Counted from the stretch's first letter, positions 17,387 to 26,299 are shown. The stretch: DNA of 64,000 bases from Streptomyces sp. GESEQ-35 (GCF_017948485.1 NZ_JAFFSX010000008.1:1-64000); one strand, 5' to 3'. Numbers and translations: made by a program. Notes: generated by a model from the sequence alone, not told the origin.

Positions 17387-18061
17387 ATGATCCGCGTCAG
17401 CACGAAGTTCGCGCGGCCGGACGCCGCCCTGGTCGAGCAACTGCGCGCATTCTCCTCGGCCACCATCCACGAGGCACAGGGCCGGCTCGGGGCGCTGGAC
17501 TCGGCCATCAAGCCGGTCGACCACCGCATGTCCCTGTGCGGCCCCGCCTTCACGGTCCAGTGCGCCCCACGCGACAACCTGATGCTTCAGACCGCCATCG
17601 CCTACGCCCAGCCCGGGGACGTCGTCGTCGTGTCCGCCGGCGCCTACGAGGAGGCGGGCTCCTTCGGTGACGTCCTCGCCAACGCCTGTCAGGCCAAGGG
17701 ACTCGGCGGCCTGATCACCGACACGGGCGTCCGGGACACCGAGGACCTGCGCGCCCTGGGATTCCCCGTCTTCTCCCGCAGCGTGTCCATCAAGGGCACG
17801 GTCAAGGAGACCGTCGGGCCGATGTGCGAGCCGGTCACCATCGGCGGTGTGCTCGTCCGCCCCGGCGACGTGATGCGGGCGGACGCCGACGGTGCGGTCG
17901 TCGTCCGCCGCGAGGACGCCGCGACGGTGGTCACCGCATCCCAGGAACGGATCGACGCCGAAGCCGGGTACATCTCCGCGTACCGGGCCGGCAAGACCGT
18001 CGTCGACATCTGCAATCTCGCGCCGCTTCTCGCGTCGAAAGGGCTGGTGATCGACGACTAG
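17387..18061 (+). CDS. RraA-like 4-hydroxy-4-methyl-2-oxoglutarate / 4-carboxy-4-hydroxy-2-oxoadipate aldolase
   Basis: A 224-residue RraA-fold protein. It keeps the catalytic pattern of true pyruvate aldolases: G94-D95 in SFGDVLANAC, the glycine spacing GLGGLITDTG and R116-D117 (GVRD). RraA proper, an RNase E inhibitor, lacks the aldolase activity. The expected reaction is divalent-metal-dependent retro-aldol cleavage of a 4-hydroxy-4-substituted 2-oxoacid to pyruvate plus a second 2-oxoacid, often with oxaloacetate decarboxylase activity. GAAAGG precedes its ATG, and it ends the operon. Its position right after an aminotransferase gives a coherent route to pyruvate. Confidence 0.83.
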   Translation: MIRVSTKFARPDAALVEQLRAFSSATIHEAQGRLGALDSAIKPVDHRMSLCGPAFTVQCAPRDNLMLQTAIAYAQPGDVVVVSAGAYEEAGSFGDVLANACQAKGLGGLITDTGVRDTEDLRALGFPVFSRSVSIKGTVKETVGPMCEPVTIGGVLVRPGDVMRADADGAVVVRREDAATVVTASQERIDAEAGYISAYRAGKTVVDICNLAPLLASKGLVIDD

Positions 18062-18085
18062 GACACCGCAGGGGCAGTCAGCTCC

Positions 18086-18198
18086 CGAAAGTATTTCGTA
18101 ACCGGGGCATTTCCCGTCCTTGTCCCGGCCGTGAATTCCATGTCAGTGTCCCGGCCAGCAGGCAGGCCGTCGGCAGCGTGGCATCCGAAAAGCTTTCG
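18086..18198. promoter_or_regulatory. Two CGAAA-N3-TTTCG operator-like sites upstream of a sugar ABC operon
   Basis: CGAAAGTATTTCG (18086-18098) and CGAAAAGCTTTCG (18186-18198) are identical palindromic half-sites with a 3-nt spacer, placed exactly 100 bp apart. They lie in the 194-bp gap before the solute-binding protein gene. A third copy with longer arms lies upstream of the sialidase-like gene next to a LacI gene. Similar GAAA/TTTC palindromes are known as LacI-type operators in Streptomyces polysaccharide regulons. Confidence 0.65.
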
Positions 18199-18255
18199 TA
18201 CCGCCCTCCGATCCGCCTGGCCACCGATGGCATGTGGAAACAAGAGGGGCACACC

Positions 18256-19587
18256 ATGCGGGGAATCCCGGTCAACGGAAATCTCGGAAGCCCGAGAATG
18301 CGACGCGTCGTCGCGTCCGCGGTCGCTCTCACGGCGGCCATGGGCCTTGCCGCGTGCGGGACTTCGGGACCGTCCGGATCGTCCACGGACTCGTCCGCGA
18401 AGGGCCTGACGATGTGGGCGCTCAACGACCAGACGATTCTCAAGGAGTCCGTCGACGCCTACAACAAGGACCACCCCGACGAGAAGATCACCCTGCGGCT
18501 GTTCGCGAACGACGACTACAAGCAGAAGCTGCGCGTCGCCTTCGGCGCGAACCAGGCCCCGGACATCTTCTTCAGCTGGGGCGGCGGGGCCCTGAACGAC
18601 TACGTCAAGGCCGGCAAGGTCGACGCGCTGACGGCGGCCGAGGCGAACACGGACCGGTTCACCCCGAGCGTGATGCAGAGCGCCACCTTCGACGGCAAGG
18701 TCTACGGAGTGCCCGCCAACGGCCTCGCCCCGGTGGTCCTCTACTACAACAAGAAGGTGCTGGCCGACGCGGGCGTCGAGCCGCCGAAGACGTACGACGA
18801 CCTGCTGGCGGCCGTGAAGCAGCTGAAGGCCAAGGACGTCGTGCCGCTCTCCCTCGCCGCGAACTCCAAGTGGCCGACGCTGATGTACCTGGAGTACCTG
18901 CTCGACCGGCAGGGCGGCGCCGAGGTGTTCTCGAAGATCGCCTCCGGTGACACCTCGGCGTGGAAGGACGCGTCGGTCACCAAGGCCAACCAGTACCTCC
19001 AGGACCTGTCGAAGGCCGGCGCCTTCGGGGACAACGCCTCCTCCGTCAACTACGACCAGGGCGCCTCCACGGCCCTGCTCTACACGGGCAAGGCGGCCAT
19101 GGAGGTCATGGGCACCTGGGAGTACGCCAACATCGCCAAGGCCGCGCCCGACTTCCTGAAGAGCGACCTCGGCTACACCGCCTTCCCGTCGCTGTCCGGC
19201 GGTGCCGGCGACCCGAACAGCATCGTCGGCAACCCCTCGAACTTCCTGTCGCTGAACTCGTCGACCAAGCACAGGTCCGCGGCCCTCACGTACCTCAAGG
19301 ACTACGTCCTGAACGACTCCCAGATAGATGCCTACCTCGCCGCCGGCAGCGTTCCGCCGGTCGAGGGCCTGGAGTCGAAGCTGGCGGCGGTGCAGTCGTC
19401 GTCCGACAAGGCGTGGCTGACCTTCGTCTACGACCTGGTGGAGAAGTCGCCGAGCTTCCAGCTCTCCTGGGACCAGGCACTGCCGTCCGACCAGGCGGAC
19501 CCGCTGCTGACCAACACCGACAAGTCGTTCCTGCGTCAGATCTCGCCCGCCGACTTCGGTGTGAACATGAGCAAGGCGGGGTCGTGA
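18256..19587 (+). CDS. Sugar ABC importer solute-binding lipoprotein (family 1 SBP, CUT1)
   Basis: A 443-residue lipoprotein. After an N-terminal arginine-rich segment and a hydrophobic stretch the lipobox is LAAC, with lipidation at Cys34. ATG 18256 follows AGAGGGG; ATG 18298 would give a shorter, equally functional signal peptide. The body is a family 1 extracellular sugar-binding protein (YKQKLRVAFGANQAPDIFF, then LSLAANSKWP). It captures an oligosaccharide at the cell surface for the two permeases that follow. No ATPase gene is linked, as expected for Streptomyces CUT1 systems served by a shared MsiK. Confidence 0.9.
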   Translation: MRGIPVNGNLGSPRMRRVVASAVALTAAMGLAACGTSGPSGSSTDSSAKGLTMWALNDQTILKESVDAYNKDHPDEKITLRLFANDDYKQKLRVAFGANQAPDIFFSWGGGALNDYVKAGKVDALTAAEANTDRFTPSVMQSATFDGKVYGVPANGLAPVVLYYNKKVLADAGVEPPKTYDDLLAAVKQLKAKDVVPLSLAANSKWPTLMYLEYLLDRQGGAEVFSKIASGDTSAWKDASVTKANQYLQDLSKAGAFGDNASSVNYDQGASTALLYTGKAAMEVMGTWEYANIAKAAPDFLKSDLGYTAFPSLSGGAGDPNSIVGNPSNFLSLNSSTKHRSAALTYLKDYVLNDSQIDAYLAAGSVPPVEGLESKLAAVQSSSDKAWLTFVYDLVEKSPSFQLSWDQALPSDQADPLLTNTDKSFLRQISPADFGVNMSKAGS

Positions 19588-20495
19588 CCGTCACCGTCCC
19601 CACGAGCACTCGCACCCGCCGGGGAGGAGGCAGCGGCCTCCTCATGGCCGCCCCCGCACTGCTTCTCTTCGGCCTGTTCGGCCTGGTCCCCCTCGTCGGG
19701 GTGGTGGCGCTCAGCCTCGCCCGCTGGGACGGCCTCGGTTCCGTCGGCTGGGCCGGCCTCGCCAACTGGGGCAGCGTCCTGACCGACGGCGCCACCTGGC
19801 AGGCGCTGTGGCTCACCGTCAAGGTGATGGCGGTCAGCTGGCTGGTCCAGACGCCGATCGCCCTGGCCCTCGGTGTCTTCCAGGCACCGAGAGGGAGGAT
19901 GCGGGCGCTGTTCGCCGTCCTCTTCTTCCTCCCGCTGCTGCTGTCCGCCGTGGCGATCGGCCTGACCTGGCAGGCGCTCCTCGATCCGTCCTTCGGCATC
20001 GGTGCCACGCCCGGCCTGCACTGGCTGGCGCAGCCGCTGCTCGGCTCGCCGGACCTGGCCCTCTACACGGTGATCTTCGTGATCGCCTGGCAGTTCGTGC
20101 CGTTCCACGCCCTGCTCTACCAAGCCGGGATACGGCAGATCCCGACCGCTCTGTACGAGGCCGCCGCCCTCGACGGCGCCGGGCCCCTGGCCCGCTTCCG
20201 GCACATCACCCTGCCGCAGCTGAAGTACACGATGGTCACCTCCAGCACGCTCATGCTCGTCGGTTCACTGACGTACTTCGACCTGATCTTCGTCCTGTCC
20301 GGCGGCACCGGCGGCCCCGGCACCGCCACCCGCGTCCTTCCCCTCTCCATGTACATCACCGGATTCCAGGCCCACGACATGGGCCGGGCCAGCGCCGTCG
20401 CCACCCTCCTGGTGGTCTTCGGCCTCGGCCTGTCGCTGCTGACCACCCGCCTGTCCGGCTTCACCCGGATGGACAGCCGGCAGGAGGGCATGTGA
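19584..20495 (+). CDS. Sugar ABC importer permease (MalF-like)
   Basis: A 303-residue CUT1 permease with about six membrane segments. The EAA motif that docks the ATPase reads YEAAALDGAGPLARFRHITL. The GTG start overlaps the stop of the binding-protein gene (GTGA at 19584-19587). It forms a heterodimeric channel with the next gene product. Confidence 0.9.
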   Translation: MTVTVPTSTRTRRGGGSGLLMAAPALLLFGLFGLVPLVGVVALSLARWDGLGSVGWAGLANWGSVLTDGATWQALWLTVKVMAVSWLVQTPIALALGVFQAPRGRMRALFAVLFFLPLLLSAVAIGLTWQALLDPSFGIGATPGLHWLAQPLLGSPDLALYTVIFVIAWQFVPFHALLYQAGIRQIPTALYEAAALDGAGPLARFRHITLPQLKYTMVTSSTLMLVGSLTYFDLIFVLSGGTGGPGTATRVLPLSMYITGFQAHDMGRASAVATLLVVFGLGLSLLTTRLSGFTRMDSRQEGM

Positions 20496-21412
20496 GCACC
20501 ACCGTGACCAAGGTCCGCGCCGTCACCGGACAGTCGGACGTCCCCGCCCCCGGAGCGGTAGCACCCAGGCCCGTCCGGCCGAAGTCCGTGGCAAGGATCC
20601 TCCGCCGCGTCCTCACCGGCAGTGCCACGCTGCTCTGGGCGGCGATCGTCGTTGTACCCGTCTACTGGCTGGTCGTCACCAGCCTGCGCAGCCGTGCCGA
20701 CTTCACCACCGACAGCCCACTGGCCCTGCCCGGCCACCCGACGCTCGACAGCTACCGGACCGTCCTGGACGGCGACTTCACGACCTATCTGCTCAACAGC
20801 GTCGTCGTCACCGCGGGGACGGTCGTCCTCACCGTCACCGTCGCCCTCATGGCCGCCTTCGCGATCGTCCGGGGCGCCGGCGGCCGCCTGTCCCGCGTGT
20901 CCTTCCGGCTGTACCTGCTGGGCCTGGCGATCCCTCTCCAAGCGGTGATCATCCCGGTCTACCTGCTGATCATCAGGTTGCAGCTGTACGACAGCCTGCT
21001 CGCGATCGTTCTGCCCTCGGCGGCGTTCGCGCTGCCGATCACCGTGATGATCCTGGTGAGTTTCCTGCGCGACGTGCCGCGCTCCCTGTTCGAGGCGATG
21101 ATCGTCGACGGTGCCGGCGACTGGCGCATGCTCTTCTCGCTCGCGGCGCCCCTGGCCCGCCCGGCGTTGATGACGGTCGCCGTCTACGACGGCCTCCAGG
21201 TCTGGAACGGCTTCCTCTTCCCGCTCATCCTCACCCAGAGCGGCGACAAGGCCGTGCTGCCGCTGGCGCTGACCCTCTACCGGGGCCAGTTCGGCATCGA
21301 CGTACCGGCCACGATGGCCGCGGTGGTGCTTTCCACCCTGCCGATGCTCGCGCTGTTCATCATCGCCAGGCGCCAGCTCGTCGCCGGACTCACCGCCGGT
21401 TTCTCCAAGTAG
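20492..21412 (+). CDS. Sugar ABC importer permease (MalG-like)
   Basis: A 306-residue CUT1 permease. A cytoplasmic N-terminal tail of about 40 residues precedes six hydrophobic segments, and the EAA loop reads FEAMIVDGAGDWRMLFSLAAPL. The GTG overlaps the previous stop (GTGA at 20492-20495). Its partner is the MalF-like permease, and energy would come from an unlinked ATPase. Confidence 0.9.
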   Translation: MSTTVTKVRAVTGQSDVPAPGAVAPRPVRPKSVARILRRVLTGSATLLWAAIVVVPVYWLVVTSLRSRADFTTDSPLALPGHPTLDSYRTVLDGDFTTYLLNSVVVTAGTVVLTVTVALMAAFAIVRGAGGRLSRVSFRLYLLGLAIPLQAVIIPVYLLIIRLQLYDSLLAIVLPSAAFALPITVMILVSFLRDVPRSLFEAMIVDGAGDWRMLFSLAAPLARPALMTVAVYDGLQVWNGFLFPLILTQSGDKAVLPLALTLYRGQFGIDVPATMAAVVLSTLPMLALFIIARRQLVAGLTAGFSK

Positions 21413-21445
21413 CCCACACCACCGGGCAGTTCACCCCACCCCGTA

Positions 21446-21476
21446 CGACGGCCGGGCCCTGCGCCCGGCCCCGTCG
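21446..21476. terminator. Hairpin between permease and GH3 genes
   Basis: CGACGGCCGGGC pairs with GCCCGGCC-CC-GTCG, leaving a two-base bulge and a 5-nt loop. It may partly terminate or stabilise the mRNA upstream of the GH3 gene, lowering its expression relative to the transporter. Confidence 0.4.
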
Positions 21477-21506
21477 GCGTGCCCGCGCAACACCGAGGAG
21501 TCGTGA

Positions 21507-23861
21507 ATGACGACCACCATGCCCGGCCACGGCGGCCTCCCCCAGGGGGAGGACGACCGCCCCTGGACCGACCCCGCCCTGCCCACCGCCGAGCGCGTCG
21601 AGGCGCTGCTCGCCCGGCTCACCCTGCCGGAGAAGGTCGCGCAACTCAGCAGCACCTGGGAGGACATCGAGGCCGACGGCCCGGAAGTGGCCCCGGGCAG
21701 CAACCACTTCGGCAGGGTCGGCGATCTCGACGAGACCGCCCGGCACGGCCTCGGCCAACTCACCCGCCCCTACGGCACACTGCCCCGGCCCGCGCTCGAA
21801 CACGCCCGTCTCCTCGCCGCACACCAGCGGCAGGTCATGGCACAGAGCAGATTCGGCATCCCGGCCATGGCCCACGACGAGTGCCTGACCGGATTCACCG
21901 CCTACGGCGCGACGATCTACCCCACCTCGCTCGGCATGGCGGCCACCTTCGACCCGCAGCTGATCCGGCGGGTCGGCGAGGCCATCGGCGCCGACATGGC
22001 CGAGTCGGGCGTCCACCAGGGTCTCGCCCCGGTCGTCGACGTGATCCGCGACTACCGCTGGGGCCGCTGCGAGGAGACGTACGGCGAGGACCCGTACCTG
22101 GTCGGGGAGATGGGGGAGGCATACGTCACCGGTCTCCAGAGCGCCGGCGTGTACGCCACCCTCAAGCACTTCGCCGGATACTCCGCCTCCATGGGCGGCC
22201 GCAACCACGCCCCCGTGCACGCAGGCCGCCGCGAGCTCTTCGATGTCATCCTGCCGCCCTTCGAGCGGCTCGTCGCCGCGGGCGTCGGCTCGGTCATGAA
22301 CTCGTACGCCGAGATCGACGGCGAGGCACCCGCCGCCAGCCGGTGGCTGCTGACCGAAGTGCTGCGCGACGCCTGGGGTTTCGAGGGCACCGTCGTCTCC
22401 GACTACTGGTCCCTGCCCTTTCTGGTCAGCGCCCACCGGGTGGCCGCCGACCCGTCCGACGCGGGGGCGCTCGCCCTGCGCGCCGGCATGGACGTCGAAC
22501 TGCCCGATCAGCGTGGCTTCGGCGACGCCCTCGTGCACGCCGTCGAGCAGGGCGCGGTCGACGAGGAGCTGGTCGACCGCGCCGTACGCCGGGTGCTGCG
22601 GCAGAAGGTCGAGCTCGGGCTCCTCGACCCCGACTGGGACCCGAGGCCCCCCGCCCTGCGCGCGGGTGAACTCGACCTGGACAAGCCGGAGAACCGCGGG
22701 CTTGCCCACGCCGTGGCGCAGTCGAGCGCCGTCCTGCTGTCCAACGACGGGACCCTGCCCCTCCCGGCCGGTGGCCGGATCGCGCTGATCGGCCCGTGCG
22801 CCGACGACGTACGCACCATGTTCGGCTGCTACAGCTTCCCCAACCACGTCCTCGCCGAGCGCGCCGACCTCGGCAACGGGGTCGAGGCGGTCTCCCTCCG
22901 TACCGCGCTGACCGAGGAACTCCCGTCCGTGGAGTGGCAGTTCGTCCAGGGCTGCCCGATCCGGGACGAGGACGCCTCCGGCATCCCGGCGGCCGTGGCG
23001 GCCTCGACCGCCGCCGACCTCACCGTCCTCGTCGTCGGCGACAAGGCGGGGATGTTCGGCATCGGCACCTCGGGGGAGGGCTGCGATGTCGAGGACCTGC
23101 GGCTGCCGGGTGTCCAGGAGGAGCTGGTCGAGGCGGTCCTGGCGACCGGGAAGCCCGTGGTGCTGATCGTCAGCAGCGGCCGGCCCTACGCCGTGGGCCG
23201 GTTCGCGTCCGCCGCCGCGGCCATGGTGCAGGTCTTCCTGCCGGGGGAGGAGGGCGGCCGGGCAGTGGCCCAACTCCTGTCCGGAAAGGCGAACTTCAGC
23301 GGCAAACTGCCCGTGCAGATCCCCGTCTCGCCGGGCGGACAGCCGTACACCTACCTGCACCCGCCGCTTGCCGACCGGCAGAGCTTCCTGTCCAACCTCG
23401 ACCCCACCCCCGCGTTCCCCTTCGGACACGGGCTGTCGTACACCGACTTCGAGATCGACCTGCTCGCCGTGGATCGCGAACAGGTGCCGACGGACGGGGA
23501 GTTCACGGTCCGCGCGCGGGTGCGGAACACGGGGACGATGGCCGGCGCCGAGACCGTCCAGCTGTACGCCGTCGACCCGGTCGCCCAGGTCACGCGGCCC
23601 GTGCGCACCCTGCTCGGCTTCGCCAAGGTGGCGCTCGCCCCCGGGGAGCGGGCCGCGGTCCGCTTCCACGTCCACACCGACCGCCTGGCCTTCACCGGGT
23701 TGGCGGGCCGCCGCATCGTCGAGCCCGGCGAGATCGTGCTCCACGCGGGCTCCTCCAGCCTGGACACCCCGGTGCGGGATGCCATCCGGCTGGTGGGGGA
23801 GGAGCGGGATGCGACGGTTCTGCGGCATCACGGGGTGCCGGTGACGGTCGAGCGGGAGTAG
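21507..23861 (+). CDS. Glycoside hydrolase family 3 (beta-glucosidase/xylosidase)
   Basis: A 784-residue GH3 enzyme without signal peptide, so probably intracellular. The N-terminal TIM barrel (about 60-330) carries KHFAGYSAS and the nucleophile Asp299 in VVSDYW. The C-terminal alpha/beta sandwich (about 390-610) has GDKAGMFGIGTSGEG and LPGEEGG. A fibronectin-III-like domain (about 655-760) ends the protein, with PFGHGLSYT just before it. GAGGAG precedes the ATG at 21507. It would cleave beta-linked oligosaccharides brought in by the ABC importer upstream. Xylo-, gluco- and arabino-specificities are not separable by eye. Confidence 0.9.
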   Translation: MTTTMPGHGGLPQGEDDRPWTDPALPTAERVEALLARLTLPEKVAQLSSTWEDIEADGPEVAPGSNHFGRVGDLDETARHGLGQLTRPYGTLPRPALEHARLLAAHQRQVMAQSRFGIPAMAHDECLTGFTAYGATIYPTSLGMAATFDPQLIRRVGEAIGADMAESGVHQGLAPVVDVIRDYRWGRCEETYGEDPYLVGEMGEAYVTGLQSAGVYATLKHFAGYSASMGGRNHAPVHAGRRELFDVILPPFERLVAAGVGSVMNSYAEIDGEAPAASRWLLTEVLRDAWGFEGTVVSDYWSLPFLVSAHRVAADPSDAGALALRAGMDVELPDQRGFGDALVHAVEQGAVDEELVDRAVRRVLRQKVELGLLDPDWDPRPPALRAGELDLDKPENRGLAHAVAQSSAVLLSNDGTLPLPAGGRIALIGPCADDVRTMFGCYSFPNHVLAERADLGNGVEAVSLRTALTEELPSVEWQFVQGCPIRDEDASGIPAAVAASTAADLTVLVVGDKAGMFGIGTSGEGCDVEDLRLPGVQEELVEAVLATGKPVVLIVSSGRPYAVGRFASAAAAMVQVFLPGEEGGRAVAQLLSGKANFSGKLPVQIPVSPGGQPYTYLHPPLADRQSFLSNLDPTPAFPFGHGLSYTDFEIDLLAVDREQVPTDGEFTVRARVRNTGTMAGAETVQLYAVDPVAQVTRPVRTLLGFAKVALAPGERAAVRFHVHTDRLAFTGLAGRRIVEPGEIVLHAGSSSLDTPVRDAIRLVGEERDATVLRHHGVPVTVERE

Positions 23862-23898
23862 ACGTTCCGCGGGCGGGCCGGTTCTTTACCTGCGGGTC

Positions 23899-23953
23899 CG
23901 TTGTGGCTGGTCGCGCAGTTCCCCGCGCCCCTGGAAAGCAGGGGCTGCGCCCC
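23899..23953. repeat. Streptomyces-type dispersed intergenic sequence
   Basis: The segment TTGTGGCTGGTCGCGCAGTT and the following CCCCGCGCCCCTGGAAAGCA are recognisable as a motif that recurs between genes in many Streptomyces genomes. I know it by memory only and cannot count copies. It contains a short CCCCTG...CAGGGG hairpin. Confidence 0.5.
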
Positions 23954-23958
23954 GCTTT

Positions 23959-23995
23959 GAGGCGGCGCCACCGGATTCACCGGTGGCGCCGCCTC
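23959..23995. terminator. Perfect 16-bp hairpin terminator between convergent genes
   Basis: GAGGCGGCGCCACCGG and its exact reverse complement enclose a 5-nt ATTCA loop. It lies 97 nt after the GH3 stop and 15 nt before the stop of the convergent sialidase-like gene. It likely acts in both directions. Confidence 0.88.
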
Positions 23996-24010
23996 TTCTC
24001 GAATCGGTGA

Positions 24011-26212
24011 CTAACTCCGTGTCCAGGTCTGCGTCGCGTTGCCCAGCCCGGTCCACAGCCCGACCTTCGAGCCGTTGGCCGTGCCCCAGTCGGTCACGTC
24101 GATGGCCAGACCGTTGGAGCGGTTGGCGATGGTGCCGTCCACGCGGAACGACCACCTCTGACTGGACTTTCCGTTGCAGGCCCAGAGGATGAGCGTGGTG
24201 CCCGCGGTAGTGCCGTCACCGTTCGCGGCCAGGCAGTTGCCGGACACCCGCAGTTCGCCGGCCGTGGTCCGGGTGATGGTCTGGTTGGCGTTGCCCGAGC
24301 AGTCGTAGATCTGGACCTGGACGCCCGTCTGGCCGTTCGGGACGTCGAGGCAGCGGCCGGAGTACGTGCCCTTCAGGGTGAAGGCCGAGTCCGTGGGGAG
24401 GGGGTCCTGGACCAGCTGCCAGTCCTGTGAGCCGTCGGTGGTCGAGGCCGCCACGGTGACGGGACCGCCAGCCGTCGAACCGGTCATGTACAGGCTGGTG
24501 TTGAGGACCGAGCGGAGCTTGTAGTACCCGCTGGTCGAGGAGACGAGGGTCCACTGTTTGTCGGTGGCTCCGTCGTCGACCCACTGGGCCAGCTTCTGCC
24601 CGGCCGTCGCGGTGCCGGTCCAGATGGCGACGGAGCGGCCGCCCGCCTTGTTGAGCAGCGTCACGTTGCCGCCCTTGGTGGTGAGGTGCCAACGCTGGGT
24701 GTCGGCCGCGGAGTTGGCGGCGCCCAGGACGAGGTCCGGAGTGTTCCCGGTCAGGCTCGCGTCCTGGGTCTTCCCGGACGCGGTGCCGAGCACCTGCCCG
24801 GTCAGCCGGTTGACGAGCCTGTAGTAGGCGCCGTCGGACCGCCCGAGGTCGACCTCGGCGTACTTCACCGGCCCGACGCTGGCGCCGCTCCAGGACGCCT
24901 GGAGGATGAGGACGCGTCCCGTGCCGTCGACGTACTGCAGCATGCGACTGTAGCCGCCGGGCATCGACGTCTTGTACTGCTTCCAGGTGCCGGTGCTCCG
25001 CCCGGACTCGTTCACCCAGACATCGCCGCTGCCGGCGGCGTTGTAGACGATGCGTCCGTCCGGCATCGGGAGGAGGACCGGGCTGCCGCCGGTGGACAGC
25101 GTGGCCCCGCCCGAGGGCACCGGCAGCGAGGTGATCGCGGCGTCCGTGGCCGAGAAGAACTTCGTCGGGTCGTCGGAGATCCGGTAGCGGACGTTCGTAC
25201 CGCCGCCCCAGTACTCGTACGTCAGAAGCCACTTGCCGTCGGTCGTCGGGGCGATGGTCGTCATGCCCGGACGGCCGCCGCCGATCTCCGTCTTGCCGCC
25301 GCCCATGCTCACCGTGGAGCCCGGGACGTCGACGACCGGGTCGCTCCAGGACGTGCTGCTGCCGTCCCAGGTCCGGTGGAGGAGGACCTGGCCGCCGGAG
25401 TCGGCCGCCGTGTCGTTGGCCGGGTCGCGAGTCGGGGCGCCGGTGCTGGTGTTGTAGCCCGTGAAGTCGCTCTCGTCGGAGTAGTAGGCGATGAGCCGGC
25501 CGTTGTGGGCGAGCAGGTGCGGCTCCCAGAGGGGGTCGACCTGGGCGTGGGTGTTGGCCGCCGAGACACGGCCGACGTTGCCCGCGCTGCCGCCCTGCCA
25601 GCCGCCGGCCGTGATGATGTTCTTCACGCTCCAGGTGGCACCGTTATCCGTGCTGGCGTACAGGGCGAGTGCCAGGTCCTTGCGGTCACCGTCACCGGAC
25701 GGCGTCCAGTTGGGGTTGGCGGCCTTCTGCTCCTTGTAGTAGTAGTCGTCGCCCGAAACGATGCTCGCGAGCAGCAGCGTTCCGGCGCTCAGGTTTCCGA
25801 CGTTCTGTGGGAGCACGTAGAGATACGGGTTGGTCCAGTTGCTCGTGTACTTCGCGTACGCGCTGTCGCTGGACAGGTACGCCGGGGCCTTGACGTCGGC
25901 CAGCTTCGCCCACGTCGTACCGTGGTCGTCGCTCTTGTGGACGGGCAGCGTCTGGCCCACCGGAGCGCTTTGACTGTTCTCGAACGTCGCCACGATCCGC
26001 CCGCTCGGCAGCTGGGCCGACTTCGGGTAGAGCACGCACGGGCGCTTGTTGCACGCGGCGGTGTTGTCCGCCGTATACAAGTTCGCGGGACTCGGCTGAT
26101 ACGCCGACGCGGTTGTCGCGGAGGCGATGGCGAATGCCACGCCTATGCCGAAGGCCGTCGCCGAAGCGAAGACCTTTCGCGCCCAGGATCTTTTCAACGG
26201 CGTTCCTTTCAC
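24011..26212 (-). CDS. Secreted sialidase-like (BNR/Asp-box) beta-propeller protein with ricin-type lectin domains
   Basis: A 733-residue exported protein. A Sec signal peptide ends near residue 37 (ATTASA). Asp-box motifs SDDHGTTW and STDNGATW mark a six-bladed sialidase/GH93-type propeller (about 40-420). Two carbohydrate-binding regions follow: a ricin-like segment (about 425-590) and a typical R-type lectin (about 600-733) with QRW and QTW repeats. The GTG at 26212 is used; a TTG at 26197 has a better ribosome site (AAAGGA) and gives a neater signal peptide. It could be an exo-sialidase or exo-arabinanase. Since the regulon looks plant-polysaccharide-directed, the latter is plausible. Confidence 0.8.
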   Translation of the reverse strand: MKGTPLKRSWARKVFASATAFGIGVAFAIASATTASAYQPSPANLYTADNTAACNKRPCVLYPKSAQLPSGRIVATFENSQSAPVGQTLPVHKSDDHGTTWAKLADVKAPAYLSSDSAYAKYTSNWTNPYLYVLPQNVGNLSAGTLLLASIVSGDDYYYKEQKAANPNWTPSGDGDRKDLALALYASTDNGATWSVKNIITAGGWQGGSAGNVGRVSAANTHAQVDPLWEPHLLAHNGRLIAYYSDESDFTGYNTSTGAPTRDPANDTAADSGGQVLLHRTWDGSSTSWSDPVVDVPGSTVSMGGGKTEIGGGRPGMTTIAPTTDGKWLLTYEYWGGGTNVRYRISDDPTKFFSATDAAITSLPVPSGGATLSTGGSPVLLPMPDGRIVYNAAGSGDVWVNESGRSTGTWKQYKTSMPGGYSRMLQYVDGTGRVLILQASWSGASVGPVKYAEVDLGRSDGAYYRLVNRLTGQVLGTASGKTQDASLTGNTPDLVLGAANSAADTQRWHLTTKGGNVTLLNKAGGRSVAIWTGTATAGQKLAQWVDDGATDKQWTLVSSTSGYYKLRSVLNTSLYMTGSTAGGPVTVAASTTDGSQDWQLVQDPLPTDSAFTLKGTYSGRCLDVPNGQTGVQVQIYDCSGNANQTITRTTAGELRVSGNCLAANGDGTTAGTTLILWACNGKSSQRWSFRVDGTIANRSNGLAIDVTDWGTANGSKVGLWTGLGNATQTWTRS

Positions 26213-26272
26213 CGGGGGGTGCGGGGCAGGAAGCCAGTATTCGTAGGCGACATCGCGCTGTCACCGGCAGGT

Positions 26273-26289
26273 TGCGAAAGGGTTTCGCA
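26273..26289. promoter_or_regulatory. TGCGAAA-GGG-TTTCGCA palindrome (LacI-type operator)
   Basis: Perfect 7-bp arms with a 3-nt spacer lie 61 nt upstream of the sialidase-like gene and 11 nt past the LacI stop codon. The core CGAAA-N3-TTTCG is the same as the two sites before the ABC importer at 18.1 and 18.2 kb. It is the likely binding site of the adjacent LacI regulator. Confidence 0.7.
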
Positions 26290-26299
26290 GAGTCGCGGG

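Noticed and set aside
21390..23831. Long open frame of about 800 codons on the minus strand
   Set aside because: It is antisense to the GH3 gene. The plus-strand frame has a clear family signature and correct codon bias, and the minus-strand translation has no recognisable domain. This is normal for high-GC DNA.
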